DNA from: Bacteroidaceae bacterium
GTDB lineage: Bacteria > Bacteroidota > Bacteroidia > Bacteroidales > Bacteroidaceae
NCBI GenBank assembly: GCA_900769765.1
Contig: CAAGHW010000101.1
Span: forward strand, 1-13,079
Reading direction: 5' to 3'
DNA: 13,079 nt
Shown: piece after piece, positions 6,074 through 13,079 of the stretch
Layout of the letters: each line of letters opens with the position of its first letter
Position numbering within the stretch: position 1 is the stretch's first letter
Notes under the pieces: model-generated
Told to the model about the DNA's origin: nothing
What the model saw: the letters and a program-made list of their open reading frames with translations, nothing else
The model's database searches: none
Program-made: the position numbers and the translations under genes

Positions 6074-6123
6074 GTGCGTATAGATTAAATCAAAGTACAA
6101 CGGAGTAATCGAAAAGCCGTAAA

Positions 6124-6165
6124 ATGAGTAGAAAAGAAAACAAATTAAAACTTAAAAGATTATGA
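6124..6165 (+). CDS. Possible 13-codon leader peptide overlapping the next start (ATGA)
   Basis: ATG 6124 opens a frame reading MSRKENKLKLKRL and stops at TGA 6163-6165. That TGA overlaps ATG 6162 of the downstream gene in an ATGA junction, a layout typical of translational coupling. The peptide is short and very basic with no SD, so it may simply be chance in an A-rich leader. Confidence 0.25.
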   Translation: MSRKENKLKLKRL

Positions 6166-6530
6166 AAAAATTATTTTTGCTTTATGCAGTTATATTTGCA
6201 GTATTTGGACTAGTTAATTCTAATGCTATGCAAATTCCTAATCAAAGTAATAATACCTCTTATTCAACAGGAAGATACTACATAGAATTTATGCATTACT
6301 CTAAATCTTATGGACTATCTTTTTTTAAGACTGGTAATTGTCGACATTGGACTCCTGAGAATAGGTACGATTGCAGAAGTGGAGAGTATTATGTTCAAGA
6401 TGAAATTATTTATATTACATGGAACAATGGACAGCAAGAACGTTTAAAATTACAATATGACGAAAATGGTCGTGCATACGTATATTATAGAGGAAGGTAT
6501 TACTATGATGGTTATTCCTCAAATAATTAA
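6162..6530 (+). CDS. Small secreted Tyr-rich protein of unknown function
   Basis: 122 residues. A signal peptide spans about 1-22 (KK, hydrophobic LFLLYAVIFAVFGLV, then NSNA before the predicted cut), leaving a mature protein of about 100 residues. This is rich in Tyr and Asn with short beta-like repeats: GRYYIEFM, GEYYVQDEIIYITWNNG, GRAYVYYRGRYYYDG. Cys60 and Cys71 could form one disulphide in the periplasm. I recognise no family. The alternating aromatic pattern suggests a small beta-sheet fold; that is inference. Codon use is very AT-rich compared with the GC-richer genes on both sides, a sign of transfer. The start is supported by the signal peptide; no SD is seen. The next gene follows after 63 nt and a terminator closes the pair. 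Confidence 0.75.
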   Translation: MKKLFLLYAVIFAVFGLVNSNAMQIPNQSNNTSYSTGRYYIEFMHYSKSYGLSFFKTGNCRHWTPENRYDCRSGEYYVQDEIIYITWNNGQQERLKLQYDENGRAYVYYRGRYYYDGYSSNN

Positions 6531-6559
6531 GTTGTCTTGCAATATCAAAGGTGTAACAT

Positions 6560-6574
6560 GTTGTTGTCAACAAC
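6560..6574. repeat. Perfect 7-bp dyad between the two small secreted-protein genes
   Basis: GTTGTTG (6560-6566) and CAACAAC (6568-6574) flank one T. It lies 20 nt before ATG 6594. It could be a small operator or chance in AT-rich DNA. Confidence 0.35.
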
Positions 6575-6593
6575 TAATTTCATGCTTATTAGA

Positions 6594-7079
6594 ATGGTAA
6601 AAAAAATTTGTTTTATAATATTTTTTTGTGTTAGCACTATTTCTACAAAAGCACAAGTACTCGATCGTGTTGATATTAATATGCTTTATTGTAGTTCGGA
6701 TGTTACCGTTTTGGAAGATGCCAAATTATCTTTAATTTTATATGATTCGCCTATTAAACTAGCGTTTCAAATTAAACAGCAATCTTTTAAAAGTGGTCGC
6801 ATTCCTACTCTTAATCAAGTAGCCTATAATAATCCAAAACTCGAATTAACTAGGTCTCAATGGTTGCAAAACACAGGTGATAACACTATAGGTTATCACT
6901 GGAATGGTACAAATGGATTTACATATCTTCTTTATTATACGAGAGGTGCAACTGCTGTACTAGTTAAAAGAAACGGCCAGGAAATAGGAATATTTACATG
7001 CTCTCAAAATATGGGTAATCATATTGAACGAATTATAAAAAAAGCTACACAAAAAGATATTTTAGTGGTTTATCAATAA
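6594..7079 (+). CDS. Small secreted protein of unknown function
   Basis: 161 residues from ATG 6594. This start gives a clean signal peptide: VKK, hydrophobic ICFIIFFCVSTIST, then KAQ as the cut region, typical of Bacteroidetes exports. The frame is open upstream to 6537, but that extension would bury the signal peptide 19 residues in. The mature protein has Cys33 and Cys136, a central GYHWNGTNGFTYLLYYTRG (100-118), then AVLVKRNGQEIGIF and a Lys-rich C-terminal helix HIERIIKKATQKD. I recognise no family. Base composition is AT-rich like the preceding gene and unlike the flanking conserved genes. The two genes probably form one transcript ended by the hairpin at 7122-7162. Confidence 0.75.
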   Translation: MVKKICFIIFFCVSTISTKAQVLDRVDINMLYCSSDVTVLEDAKLSLILYDSPIKLAFQIKQQSFKSGRIPTLNQVAYNNPKLELTRSQWLQNTGDNTIGYHWNGTNGFTYLLYYTRGATAVLVKRNGQEIGIFTCSQNMGNHIERIIKKATQKDILVVYQ

Positions 7080-7121
7080 GAAATAGTATGATAGCCTTAT
7101 ATAAATTTTGAAACTAATTAT

Positions 7122-7162
7122 GAGGCGTATGTAGTGAACTGTGTAGTTCTCTCATACGCCTC
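7122..7162 (+). terminator. Intrinsic terminator of the two small secreted-protein genes
   Basis: GAGGCGTATG (7122-7131) pairs perfectly with CATACGCCTC (7153-7162). Inside, GAAC/GTTC adds a further stem. The tail TATTATTTATT is T-rich. It lies 42 nt after the second gene's stop. Confidence 0.75.
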
Positions 7163-7267
7163 TATTATTTATTCACAATACATCTTTGGAGGATGCTTAA
7201 TTTCAGTTCTTTACTTTCAAAAGATTTATTCGCTTTTGAACTCGTAGTTTTTGGCTTAATTACGACC

Positions 7268-7288
7268 CTCATGTAGTCTTCAATGTAG
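7268..7288 (+). repeat. Right copy of the 21-bp direct repeat
   Basis: It begins CTCATGTAGTCTTC and ends ATGTAG, identical to 5761-5781 apart from one base. Together the copies enclose the RNA, both small genes and their terminator. Confidence 0.75.
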
Positions 7289-7358
7289 GATTTCGCAATT
7301 TTCGTAAAAACCAACACTGAAAATCAAACAGTTAAAATAAAATAACGGTTGCCCGCGT

Positions 7359-7378
7359 GGTCATCCGCTTTTGTATTT
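7359..7378 (-). repeat. Right arm of the ~20-bp inverted repeat
   Basis: GGTCATCCGCTTTTGTATTT is the reverse complement of the left arm (5602-5620) plus one base. It ends two bases before the stop codon of the leftward CotH gene. Weaker similarity continues inward for several bases (GGTTGCC against GGCTGCC). Confidence 0.75.
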
Positions 7379-7380
7379 GG

Positions 7381-10300
7381 TTATTTTACTATTACCTTTT
7401 CGCCATTTACTATGTATATGCCGGCAGGTATAGCAACACGGGTTGTTCCTTTCTTGGCATTGACGTTGCGTACTTTGCGGCCATCAACGCTGTATATCGC
7501 AATTTCTTTAGGTTCAAGAAGCGTGATGCTTATGCATTCTCCACCTTCAATCAGGGCTTCGGCAAAATTATGCTTTATGCCTGTCTCCTGACTGAATTTA
7601 ATGTTGTAGTCTTTTATACGCAACTCATTGTTGTCCTTGTCAACAGTGTATGCATTGCTTATTCTTATCATGCAGTTGTCCTCATTGATAATGTCGGTAG
7701 ATGTAAGAATCAACTCTATTATTGATTCTTCATTTGCTGAAAAACATTCGTCGTCATCGGAATATGCAGTGATGCGGTATATGTTGTTTCCCTTGTCTGT
7801 GTATGAGAAATTATGCCCCGATACGGCTCCTTCCATAATGTCTATCAGTTCAATACCTTCGGGGAGGGTTACATCGAATTGCAATGCTTTGTATTGCTCC
7901 TCGTTATAGGCAAGCATATTGAGGCTTGCGGCCTGTACATCTCCGAGTTCAATCGCTATCTCCTCGGCATAGAATTCGCCTATGGCCTGTGGTGTACTGT
8001 ACCAATATGTCGGTAGTGGTACTTCGTTCTCTTTTATCTGTGTCTCTACTATGCGTGCGTCAGCGAGTTCTATTTCTCCGTTCTTGTCGCAGTCGCCCTT
8101 TACGGTGTTGAATGATGCGTGTATGTTGTCGTTCAGGTACGCAGTAATGAGCGCGGCATCGTGTATGGTAACCTGGTTGTTGCAGTTGACATCTCCTAAC
8201 ATTATATATATAAGGTCGCTGATGTCATATTCCTGGAGATTCTCATATATGTAGTTCTTTCTCTCTTGAAGCCAGCTTTTATGACGTTCTTTGTCTGTTT
8301 CACTGAAACCGCACGAACTGCCCCAGGCAAAGGCGTTGTTGCTGAATGAGTTCTGGGCAAAATTGTAATAGCAGTCAATGAAATCCATAAGTTCATCTAT
8401 TGAATTGTTGTTTATGAACTCGCTCCATACTTTGTAGTAGTATTTCTTGAATGAGTCATAATACATCAAATCTCTGAAGAATGAGTATCCGGCGAATGAA
8501 GTTTTCAGAATATTGGTTTGCGCCTGGCTGTAACAATATCTGTATCCTCCGCTCTCGTATCCGAATCCCCAATCAAAATCCCATATAGGGCCAAACTTGA
8601 ATTTGGAATTCTCGTCATCTTCGTTCTCTTTGAACAGGAATGTGCTTTTCGGGTGGCCGATTTCTTGATTCAGAGACAAATCGTTGGCTAACATGAAACG
8701 GGCAAAAGCATCCATGTCAAGCATGTCGTCAACATCCTCACCCTTTGCCACAGCTTCGCAAAAGGCGTTCATCTGGTTCTCTATTTTTGTTTCTCTGCTT
8801 GTCATGTATTCACTCAGGTCCGGGTCCTTTACGTTTACCGGCAACGAATAATATGTAGTCTTGAATTTGTAATCTTCATCGTAATACTCGTCCAATTCTA
8901 ACAGATATCCAAAATCTTCATCTACATCTACACTGTTGTTCGACAATCCTATATGCTCGGTGAACATATAGCTTCCCATGTATTCTCCGTTCATATAAAG
9001 TTCAACGGGGACAATGTGGTTGGCATATTCGGTTCCTGCCATCTGACCAATCTTCATGGATATGGCATTTGCCATGAGTGAGCCTTTCTGCGCGTTGGCG
9101 AGCAACACCCAACTCTTGCCTTTGGTAAGTCCGAACGGTTTTACCTTTTCGGCAAATTTAAGACGATAAGGTTTCTTGTCTTGAGCCCAAGATGTATTGC
9201 CACGTCCTTTTATCTGTACAGAGTCCTCAAAGTTTTCGTATATGCCGAATCCTGTAATACGGAAGTTCGCATTCCTGTAATAATCCTTGCTGGTGATGAA
9301 ATAGCCGCCATCGACATCTATATCTATTCTTGGAACATTAGGTGCGTCTGTAAGCCAATTGACTTTCACTCTATAGCTGTTTCCATAAGGGACGCGTTTG
9401 GTCTCATATTTTGCATCCTGTATTTTTACAGGTTCGCCACTTGTCGTTTCGACAACCTTTTTGATGCGCAACTCGGCCAGTGCAAGGTGGTTCTTTGAAT
9501 ATTCTCCTCGTGTCTGTTCTATCTTGAGTTTTGAATAGCTGCCTTGCAGGTCTATCGTGCTTGATGTGAACTCTTGTCCGCTACCTCCTGTAGGCATATA
9601 GTCCTTTGTGTAATCAAGTGTTCTGACAAGTTTCCAGTCATAGCCGTCGTTGCTTGCATATATATCCCATACAAGTGGATTATATCCTGTTTGAGGACGG
9701 CATCTGTAATATATCTGTATATTTTCCAGAGTTTCAGGCAGGTCTATCGTTATGTATGTGTTTACGTTTATGGTCGCATTGTTTGCACTGCCCCATGTAG
9801 AGTGGAAAATTGTACTTGCACTATTGTCGAGCAGGTTTGCCAGGCTCTCATTTGAATATGCCGACGGTTTGTTGGTGTATAGCATGTCTGCGGTTAGCGC
9901 AACGTCTGTTATTTGTGTGCCGATAACAGGCTCACTCCAAATCTCATCCTGTGTCTTTATGTTCTTTACGATGTTGTATCCCGGGTATGTTACATTGTAT
10001 GTCACGGCATCCTTGAAGCTCTGTCGTGTCTCTTTGCTTATCTGCAATACGGTGTCAACGTATGCAACGGCCTTGTCGTCACTTAGGTTGAAGCTGGCGG
10101 TCAACCATTTGCCGATGGAGTTAAGGTTGAATGTCATATTGTTGGTCACATTCTCGGCCTCGGCGTCAATATACAGGTTCGGATTGTATTTGTTGTTGAA
10201 CTTGAAAGATGTCATTGTCGGCATCTCTGGCTTTTGGCTTGAACAGCTGTCGTATTCCTCTTTGGTATAATACATTATGTCGCCGCTCTTTAGCGGAATG

Positions 10301-12042
10301 TACAGTCTGTCGCCCTCGGTGTAATAGTCGCCGTCAATAACCGAAAGTTCGTAGATGTCAACGTCGCCGTTGGAAAGGTATATGCATACGACATCCTCTT
10401 CTACAGGTGTATCCTCTTCGTCCTCTTCGGGAGTTGTGGTTTCTGTTATTCTCGTACTTTCAAAAAGTTCAATATCCCTTTCTATCTGGCTGTATAGTGC
10501 TTCATATTCCTCTATTGTGTATGTCTGGTCTTGTGCTTTGGCTACTGTTGTGTACAGGCTCTCGAGCATACTCCTTGAACTTTCGGGATATGTGTCCTTT
10601 ATGTAGTTCGGGAATGATGAGAACTGTGCGTTTGATGCTATTTCATTTATCTGCTCACTATAGTAAGCGAGTTTTGTCGCAATGTATTCTGATAGTATTG
10701 CAAGCAATTCGTCTTTCTCTTTCACAATGTCGCTGACTGTTATGTCCGACGCGGTTATGAATGTGCGTGCCTCAGCTATCTTACTTTCCAATATCAAATT
10801 TTCATTGTTCTTGCAATATATGTCATAGCTTCCAATGTAGCTTGCAGCTTTATTTATTGTGCTGTTGAGCATTAATTCGGCAACCTTTTGCATTGTAAGA
10901 ATATTTACAGCTTCTTTGTCAATTTCTGCCTTATATATCGACCAATTGAAAGCTATTGGTAACGCGTATCCTTTTGTATAGTCTCCTTCCTCAAGATAAT
11001 TCTTGTGTTTAAGGTCAAAGATTTTCATCTTTGAAATTACGCCATCGCGCATCTCTGCTCCTATATATAATGTAATAGGTGCATTGTTGTATATGCTTTC
11101 GTAGGCCATTCCGAAATATCCGTCAGTGGTAGCTGTGAAATTGATTACGGCAGCTTCTTCTATGTTTGCAGTACTGTATTGCCAGCCATTCAATCCGTTG
11201 TATTCGCTGCCTGAATCGTGCAGGAATTTGCCTGATGCAGGCCAGAATACAAAGTATTTGCCGTCATCAACAGGTATAAGTTGCATTATGTGCTCTGAAT
11301 TGACTTCGGTGTCACCCTTTTCGGCACATTGCATGAATATGGGGCCGCTTCCGGTGTAGGTTGATCCGTTTGCAGCATTGAAGAATTTTACGGCATTTCC
11401 TTTCAGTACAAACAGTTGCTCGCTGTCGGCAAGTTCGTTGTCGTACGTTACCTGATTGCCAAGTGACATCTCTGTCGTGTTGCTTTCAGGCGTATATTGC
11501 GTTCCAAGTGTTACACCTACGGCAATGGGTGCATTCTTGCTTTCTCCAAGTCGCGTTGTCCATTCAAGACTGAAAGAACTTACGCTTTTTGAAAGCATCA
11601 GGTCTATGTAATGGTATTCTGTGACAGCAGGTGTTGACCACATTGAATGGAAAAAACTCTTGATGTCATTGTCGCTCAAGGCGGGTAGGCCACCTCCATC
11701 GGATTTTGAGGCCAATGAGTTGTGGTCTGCATTCGAGAAGGCTGTATATGGTACTGTGTTGCCGTCTTTGTCGTAGACGGTAAGACCGGACAATGCGAAT
11801 GTCACATTGTTGCCGTTAGGCTTCTCGTTACTTATTGTTTCCGTGACGGTGATTCTTATCAAATCCAGTGTTCCGCCAGGAGTAAAAAGTTCGGAAGTGA
11901 AGGAATAATACTGTTCACCGTAATAGGTGGATGATACGCCCGGTAGTCCGTCTAATGCACTTAGTGAGGCAGACCAACCTTGTGACTTGATGCCGATAAA
12001 CGGCAGTACAGATAGGCAAAGAAGTAATAATCCCTTTTTCAT
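7381..12042 (-). CDS. Large secreted modular protein: discoidin-like, CotH kinase, dockerin, cohesin-like and sorting-type C-terminal regions
   Basis: 1553 residues. Signal peptide about 1-20. Residues about 25-185 and 709-857 look like F5/8-type (discoidin) carbohydrate- or surface-binding domains; the second has WDIYASNDGYDWKLVRTL. A helical region (about 375-535) precedes an acidic linker EEDEEDTPVEED. Residues about 895-1275 are a CotH kinase domain with GRGNTSW (946-952) and the metal-binding-type WDFDWGFG (1154-1161). A dockerin-like pair of Ca loops follows: D1284-V-N-x-N to D1295, and D1317-x-D-x-N to D1328. Residues about 1360-1470 resemble a cohesin/beta-sandwich module. The last 50 (IAIYSVDGRKV, PAGIYIV, KVIVK) resemble a T9SS sorting domain. 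Spore-coat CotH is a protein kinase; the substrate here is unknown. Surface display is inferred. The stop abuts an inverted-repeat arm. Confidence 0.9.
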   Translation of the reverse strand: MKKGLLLLCLSVLPFIGIKSQGWSASLSALDGLPGVSSTYYGEQYYSFTSELFTPGGTLDLIRITVTETISNEKPNGNNVTFALSGLTVYDKDGNTVPYTAFSNADHNSLASKSDGGGLPALSDNDIKSFFHSMWSTPAVTEYHYIDLMLSKSVSSFSLEWTTRLGESKNAPIAVGVTLGTQYTPESNTTEMSLGNQVTYDNELADSEQLFVLKGNAVKFFNAANGSTYTGSGPIFMQCAEKGDTEVNSEHIMQLIPVDDGKYFVFWPASGKFLHDSGSEYNGLNGWQYSTANIEEAAVINFTATTDGYFGMAYESIYNNAPITLYIGAEMRDGVISKMKIFDLKHKNYLEEGDYTKGYALPIAFNWSIYKAEIDKEAVNILTMQKVAELMLNSTINKAASYIGSYDIYCKNNENLILESKIAEARTFITASDITVSDIVKEKDELLAILSEYIATKLAYYSEQINEIASNAQFSSFPNYIKDTYPESSRSMLESLYTTVAKAQDQTYTIEEYEALYSQIERDIELFESTRITETTTPEEDEEDTPVEEDVVCIYLSNGDVDIYELSVIDGDYYTEGDRLYIPLKSGDIMYYTKEEYDSCSSQKPEMPTMTSFKFNNKYNPNLYIDAEAENVTNNMTFNLNSIGKWLTASFNLSDDKAVAYVDTVLQISKETRQSFKDAVTYNVTYPGYNIVKNIKTQDEIWSEPVIGTQITDVALTADMLYTNKPSAYSNESLANLLDNSASTIFHSTWGSANNATINVNTYITIDLPETLENIQIYYRCRPQTGYNPLVWDIYASNDGYDWKLVRTLDYTKDYMPTGGSGQEFTSSTIDLQGSYSKLKIEQTRGEYSKNHLALAELRIKKVVETTSGEPVKIQDAKYETKRVPYGNSYRVKVNWLTDAPNVPRIDIDVDGGYFITSKDYYRNANFRITGFGIYENFEDSVQIKGRGNTSWAQDKKPYRLKFAEKVKPFGLTKGKSWVLLANAQKGSLMANAISMKIGQMAGTEYANHIVPVELYMNGEYMGSYMFTEHIGLSNNSVDVDEDFGYLLELDEYYDEDYKFKTTYYSLPVNVKDPDLSEYMTSRETKIENQMNAFCEAVAKGEDVDDMLDMDAFARFMLANDLSLNQEIGHPKSTFLFKENEDDENSKFKFGPIWDFDWGFGYESGGYRYCYSQAQTNILKTSFAGYSFFRDLMYYDSFKKYYYKVWSEFINNNSIDELMDFIDCYYNFAQNSFSNNAFAWGSSCGFSETDKERHKSWLQERKNYIYENLQEYDISDLIYIMLGDVNCNNQVTIHDAALITAYLNDNIHASFNTVKGDCDKNGEIELADARIVETQIKENEVPLPTYWYSTPQAIGEFYAEEIAIELGDVQAASLNMLAYNEEQYKALQFDVTLPEGIELIDIMEGAVSGHNFSYTDKGNNIYRITAYSDDDECFSANEESIIELILTSTDIINEDNCMIRISNAYTVDKDNNELRIKDYNIKFSQETGIKHNFAEALIEGGECISITLLEPKEIAIYSVDGRKVRNVNAKKGTTRVAIPAGIYIVNGEKVIVK

Positions 12043-12094
12043 ATTATGGTATTTTGTTTGTTTGCGGTTTATGCCACGTAAATATATTTCCTTA

Positions 12095-12126
12095 CAAAGT
12101 AAGGAATAAATTCGGTTATTTTCAAT
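12095..12126 (-). promoter_or_regulatory. Probable promoter and dyad upstream of the CotH-protein gene
   Basis: On the minus strand, TTACTTTG (12102-12095) is one base from TAnnTTTG, and ATTG (12126-12123) lies 20 nt upstream as a -33 element. The -7 box lies within a dyad CCTTAC-AAA-GTAAGG (12090-12104), a possible operator. The leader would be about 45 nt. Confidence 0.5.
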
Positions 12127-12175
12127 AATATTAGTGCATTTTATTGAGTAAACGGATGTTTTTGCATGTAAACGC

Positions 12176-12205
12176 TTTGTTTTAGGTAATAAAACACTAA
12201 ATTTG
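12176..12205 (+). promoter_or_regulatory. Bacteroidetes-type promoter of pdxB
   Basis: TTTG (12176-12179) and TAAATTTG (12198-12205) match both consensus boxes exactly with an 18-nt spacer. The predicted start near 12212 leaves a leader of about 25 nt. Confidence 0.7.
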
Positions 12206-12235
12206 TTTCATTGACGATTGTTTGGATATAATAAT

Positions 12236-13079
12236 ATGAAGATTGTTATAGACGAGAAGATTCCTTTCCTGAAAGCGGCTCTTCAGGATATGGGATATCA
12301 TGTGGTGGCAAAAGCCGGTACAGAAATAAGCCGTTCTGATGTTGCCGATGCCGATGCTTTGTTTGTACGTACGCGTACACAATGTAATGCGGAGTTGCTT
12401 GCAGGTTCGTCGGTGCGTTTTATCGGCACCGCGACAATAGGGTATGACCATATAGATAAGGACTTCTGCCGTGAAAACAATATTGTTTGGAGAAGTGCTG
12501 CGGGGTGTAATGCCGGGGCTGTACTTCAGTATGTCCAGTCTGTCGTTTACGAGTGGGCAGCGTGTGTACAAGGTCTTTCAATCGGCGTAGTAGGTGTCGG
12601 CGAGATTGGCTCTCGGGTTGCCGAGTGGGCAAGCAGTGTCGGTATGGTCGTATATAAGAACGACCCTCCAAAGGCACAGCAAGGTGCAGGTGGCTTTGTC
12701 TCCCTTGAAGAGATTGCTGAGAAATGTGATATAATAACTTTTCATCCCACATTGGAACGTGGTGGTAACTTTCCTACGTATCATCTTGCCGACAAACGTT
12801 TTTTTGACTCGCTTGCAAGGTGCGGACTATTGATAAATGCATCGCGTGGTGAAGTGGTGGACAATGTCGCACTGCTGGCTGCCGTAAATGAGTCCAAGGT
12901 GGGTTGCGTTGCCCTTGATGTTTGGGAAAATGAGCCGGTGATATCTCAGGAACTCCTTGACAAGGCATTTGTGGCGACACCTCATATTGCGGGTTATTCG
13001 GCCGAAGGCAAAATGAACGCCACAAAAATGGTTCTTGATGCCTTTTGTGATTTTTTTGGTAGGAAAGATGAGGCTATTC
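12236..13079 (+). CDS. pdxB: 4-phosphoerythronate dehydrogenase, 3' end outside window
   Basis: 281 codons are present; the family is about 350-380, so the C-terminal part is missing. The enzyme oxidises 4-phospho-D-erythronate in the cytoplasm, the second step of DXP-dependent pyridoxal-phosphate synthesis. Evidence is the D-2-hydroxyacid dehydrogenase architecture with PdxB features: ATIGYDHID (66-74), AAGCNAGAVLQYV (88-100), Rossmann motif GVGEIG (120-125), and catalytic Arg204 in NASRGE, Glu233 in WENEP and His250 in TPHIAGYS. HPTLERGG (170-177) stands where many relatives have an H-x-P-L order, a small variation. ATG 12236 begins MKIVIDEKIPF, the normal PdxB start, and has a promoter 31 nt upstream. 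It is divergent from the CotH-protein gene, so no shared role is implied. Confidence 0.93.
   Translation, partial: MKIVIDEKIPFLKAALQDMGYHVVAKAGTEISRSDVADADALFVRTRTQCNAELLAGSSVRFIGTATIGYDHIDKDFCRENNIVWRSAAGCNAGAVLQYVQSVVYEWAACVQGLSIGVVGVGEIGSRVAEWASSVGMVVYKNDPPKAQQGAGGFVSLEEIAEKCDIITFHPTLERGGNFPTYHLADKRFFDSLARCGLLINASRGEVVDNVALLAAVNESKVGCVALDVWENEPVISQELLDKAFVATPHIAGYSAEGKMNATKMVLDAFCDFFGRKDEAI

Larger units (their letters stand above)
7080..7380. other. Intergenic region after the small secreted-protein genes
   Basis: No supported gene. It holds a strong terminator (7122-7162), the right direct-repeat copy (7268-7288) and the right inverted-repeat arm (7359-7378). A 27-codon frame at 7193-7276 ends inside the direct repeat and has GGAGG directly against its ATG, too close to act as an SD. 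Confidence 0.6.
12043..12235. other. Divergent intergenic region between the CotH-protein gene and pdxB
   Basis: 193 AT-rich bases containing one promoter in each direction. No coding or RNA gene is evident. Confidence 0.6.

Noticed and set aside
5838..7079. Retron or group II intron
   Set aside because: The structured RNA next to small genes suggested a retron, but no reverse transcriptase motif is encoded nearby, and no intron domain V-like hairpin is apparent.
7193..7276. 27-codon frame between the terminator and the direct repeat
   Set aside because: GGAGG abuts the ATG with no spacing, it lies after a strong terminator, and it has no recognisable features apart from ending in the repeat.
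12197..13025. Several leftward frames opposite pdxB
   Set aside because: They are antisense to a confidently identified PdxB coding region and show no family features.
1..13079. CRISPR array, tRNA or rRNA genes
   Set aside because: No regularly spaced repeat series, no tRNA cloverleaf or T-loop signature and no rRNA-like sequence was seen on either strand.

Overview
The window joins two unrelated bacterial sequences. Positions 1 to about 741-752 look like a Clostridia-type butyrate producer: the 3' end of a 3-hydroxybutyryl-CoA dehydrogenase gene (hbd), then the first 145 codons of a butyryl-CoA dehydrogenase-type acyl-CoA dehydrogenase (bcd). From about 741 to 13079 everything looks like Bacteroidales. 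The evidence is Bacteroidetes promoters (TTTG/TAnnTTTG type), few Shine-Dalgarno sequences, lipoproteins, an FKBP/FKBP/Lrp cluster, a GATase-dipeptidase fusion, a type IX secretion-like C-terminal domain and pdxB. A rightward gene and a leftward gene are both cut off in the same 12 bases, so the join is probably a cloning or assembly chimera.

Bacteroidales part, left to right. (1) 741-1488, leftward: a small membrane protein with a Cys/His/acidic stretch, then a truncated TPR-type lipoprotein. (2) 1489-1828: divergent promoter region. (3) 1829-3750, rightward operon: a soluble FKBP prolyl isomerase, a lipoprotein FKBP whose active site looks degenerate, and an Lrp/AsnC regulator. (4) 3827-5584: a fusion of a class I glutamine-amidotransferase-like (C26) domain and an M19 membrane-dipeptidase domain, preceded by a 13-bp hairpin that almost touches its start codon. 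(5) 5585-7380: an AT-rich interval holding a terminator, a promoter, a long rod-like structured RNA with its own intrinsic terminator, two small secreted proteins of unknown function and another terminator. A 21-bp near-identical direct repeat and a ~20-bp inverted repeat bracket it. (6) 7381-12042, leftward: a 1553-residue secreted modular CotH-kinase protein with discoidin-like, dockerin and cohesin-like regions and a sorting-type C-terminus. (7) 12043-12235: divergent promoters. (8) 12236 to the end: pdxB of vitamin B6 synthesis, cut by the window edge.

The best place to look for something undescribed is 5602-7378. It combines an independently promoted, highly structured RNA with two AT-rich genes for small exported proteins, and sits between two convergent genes with nested repeats at its edges. 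The RNA's rod shape recalls 6S RNA and the Bacteroidales-1 RNA family, so it may be a known class. Whether the two proteins and the repeats form one mobile unit can only be settled by comparing genomes.
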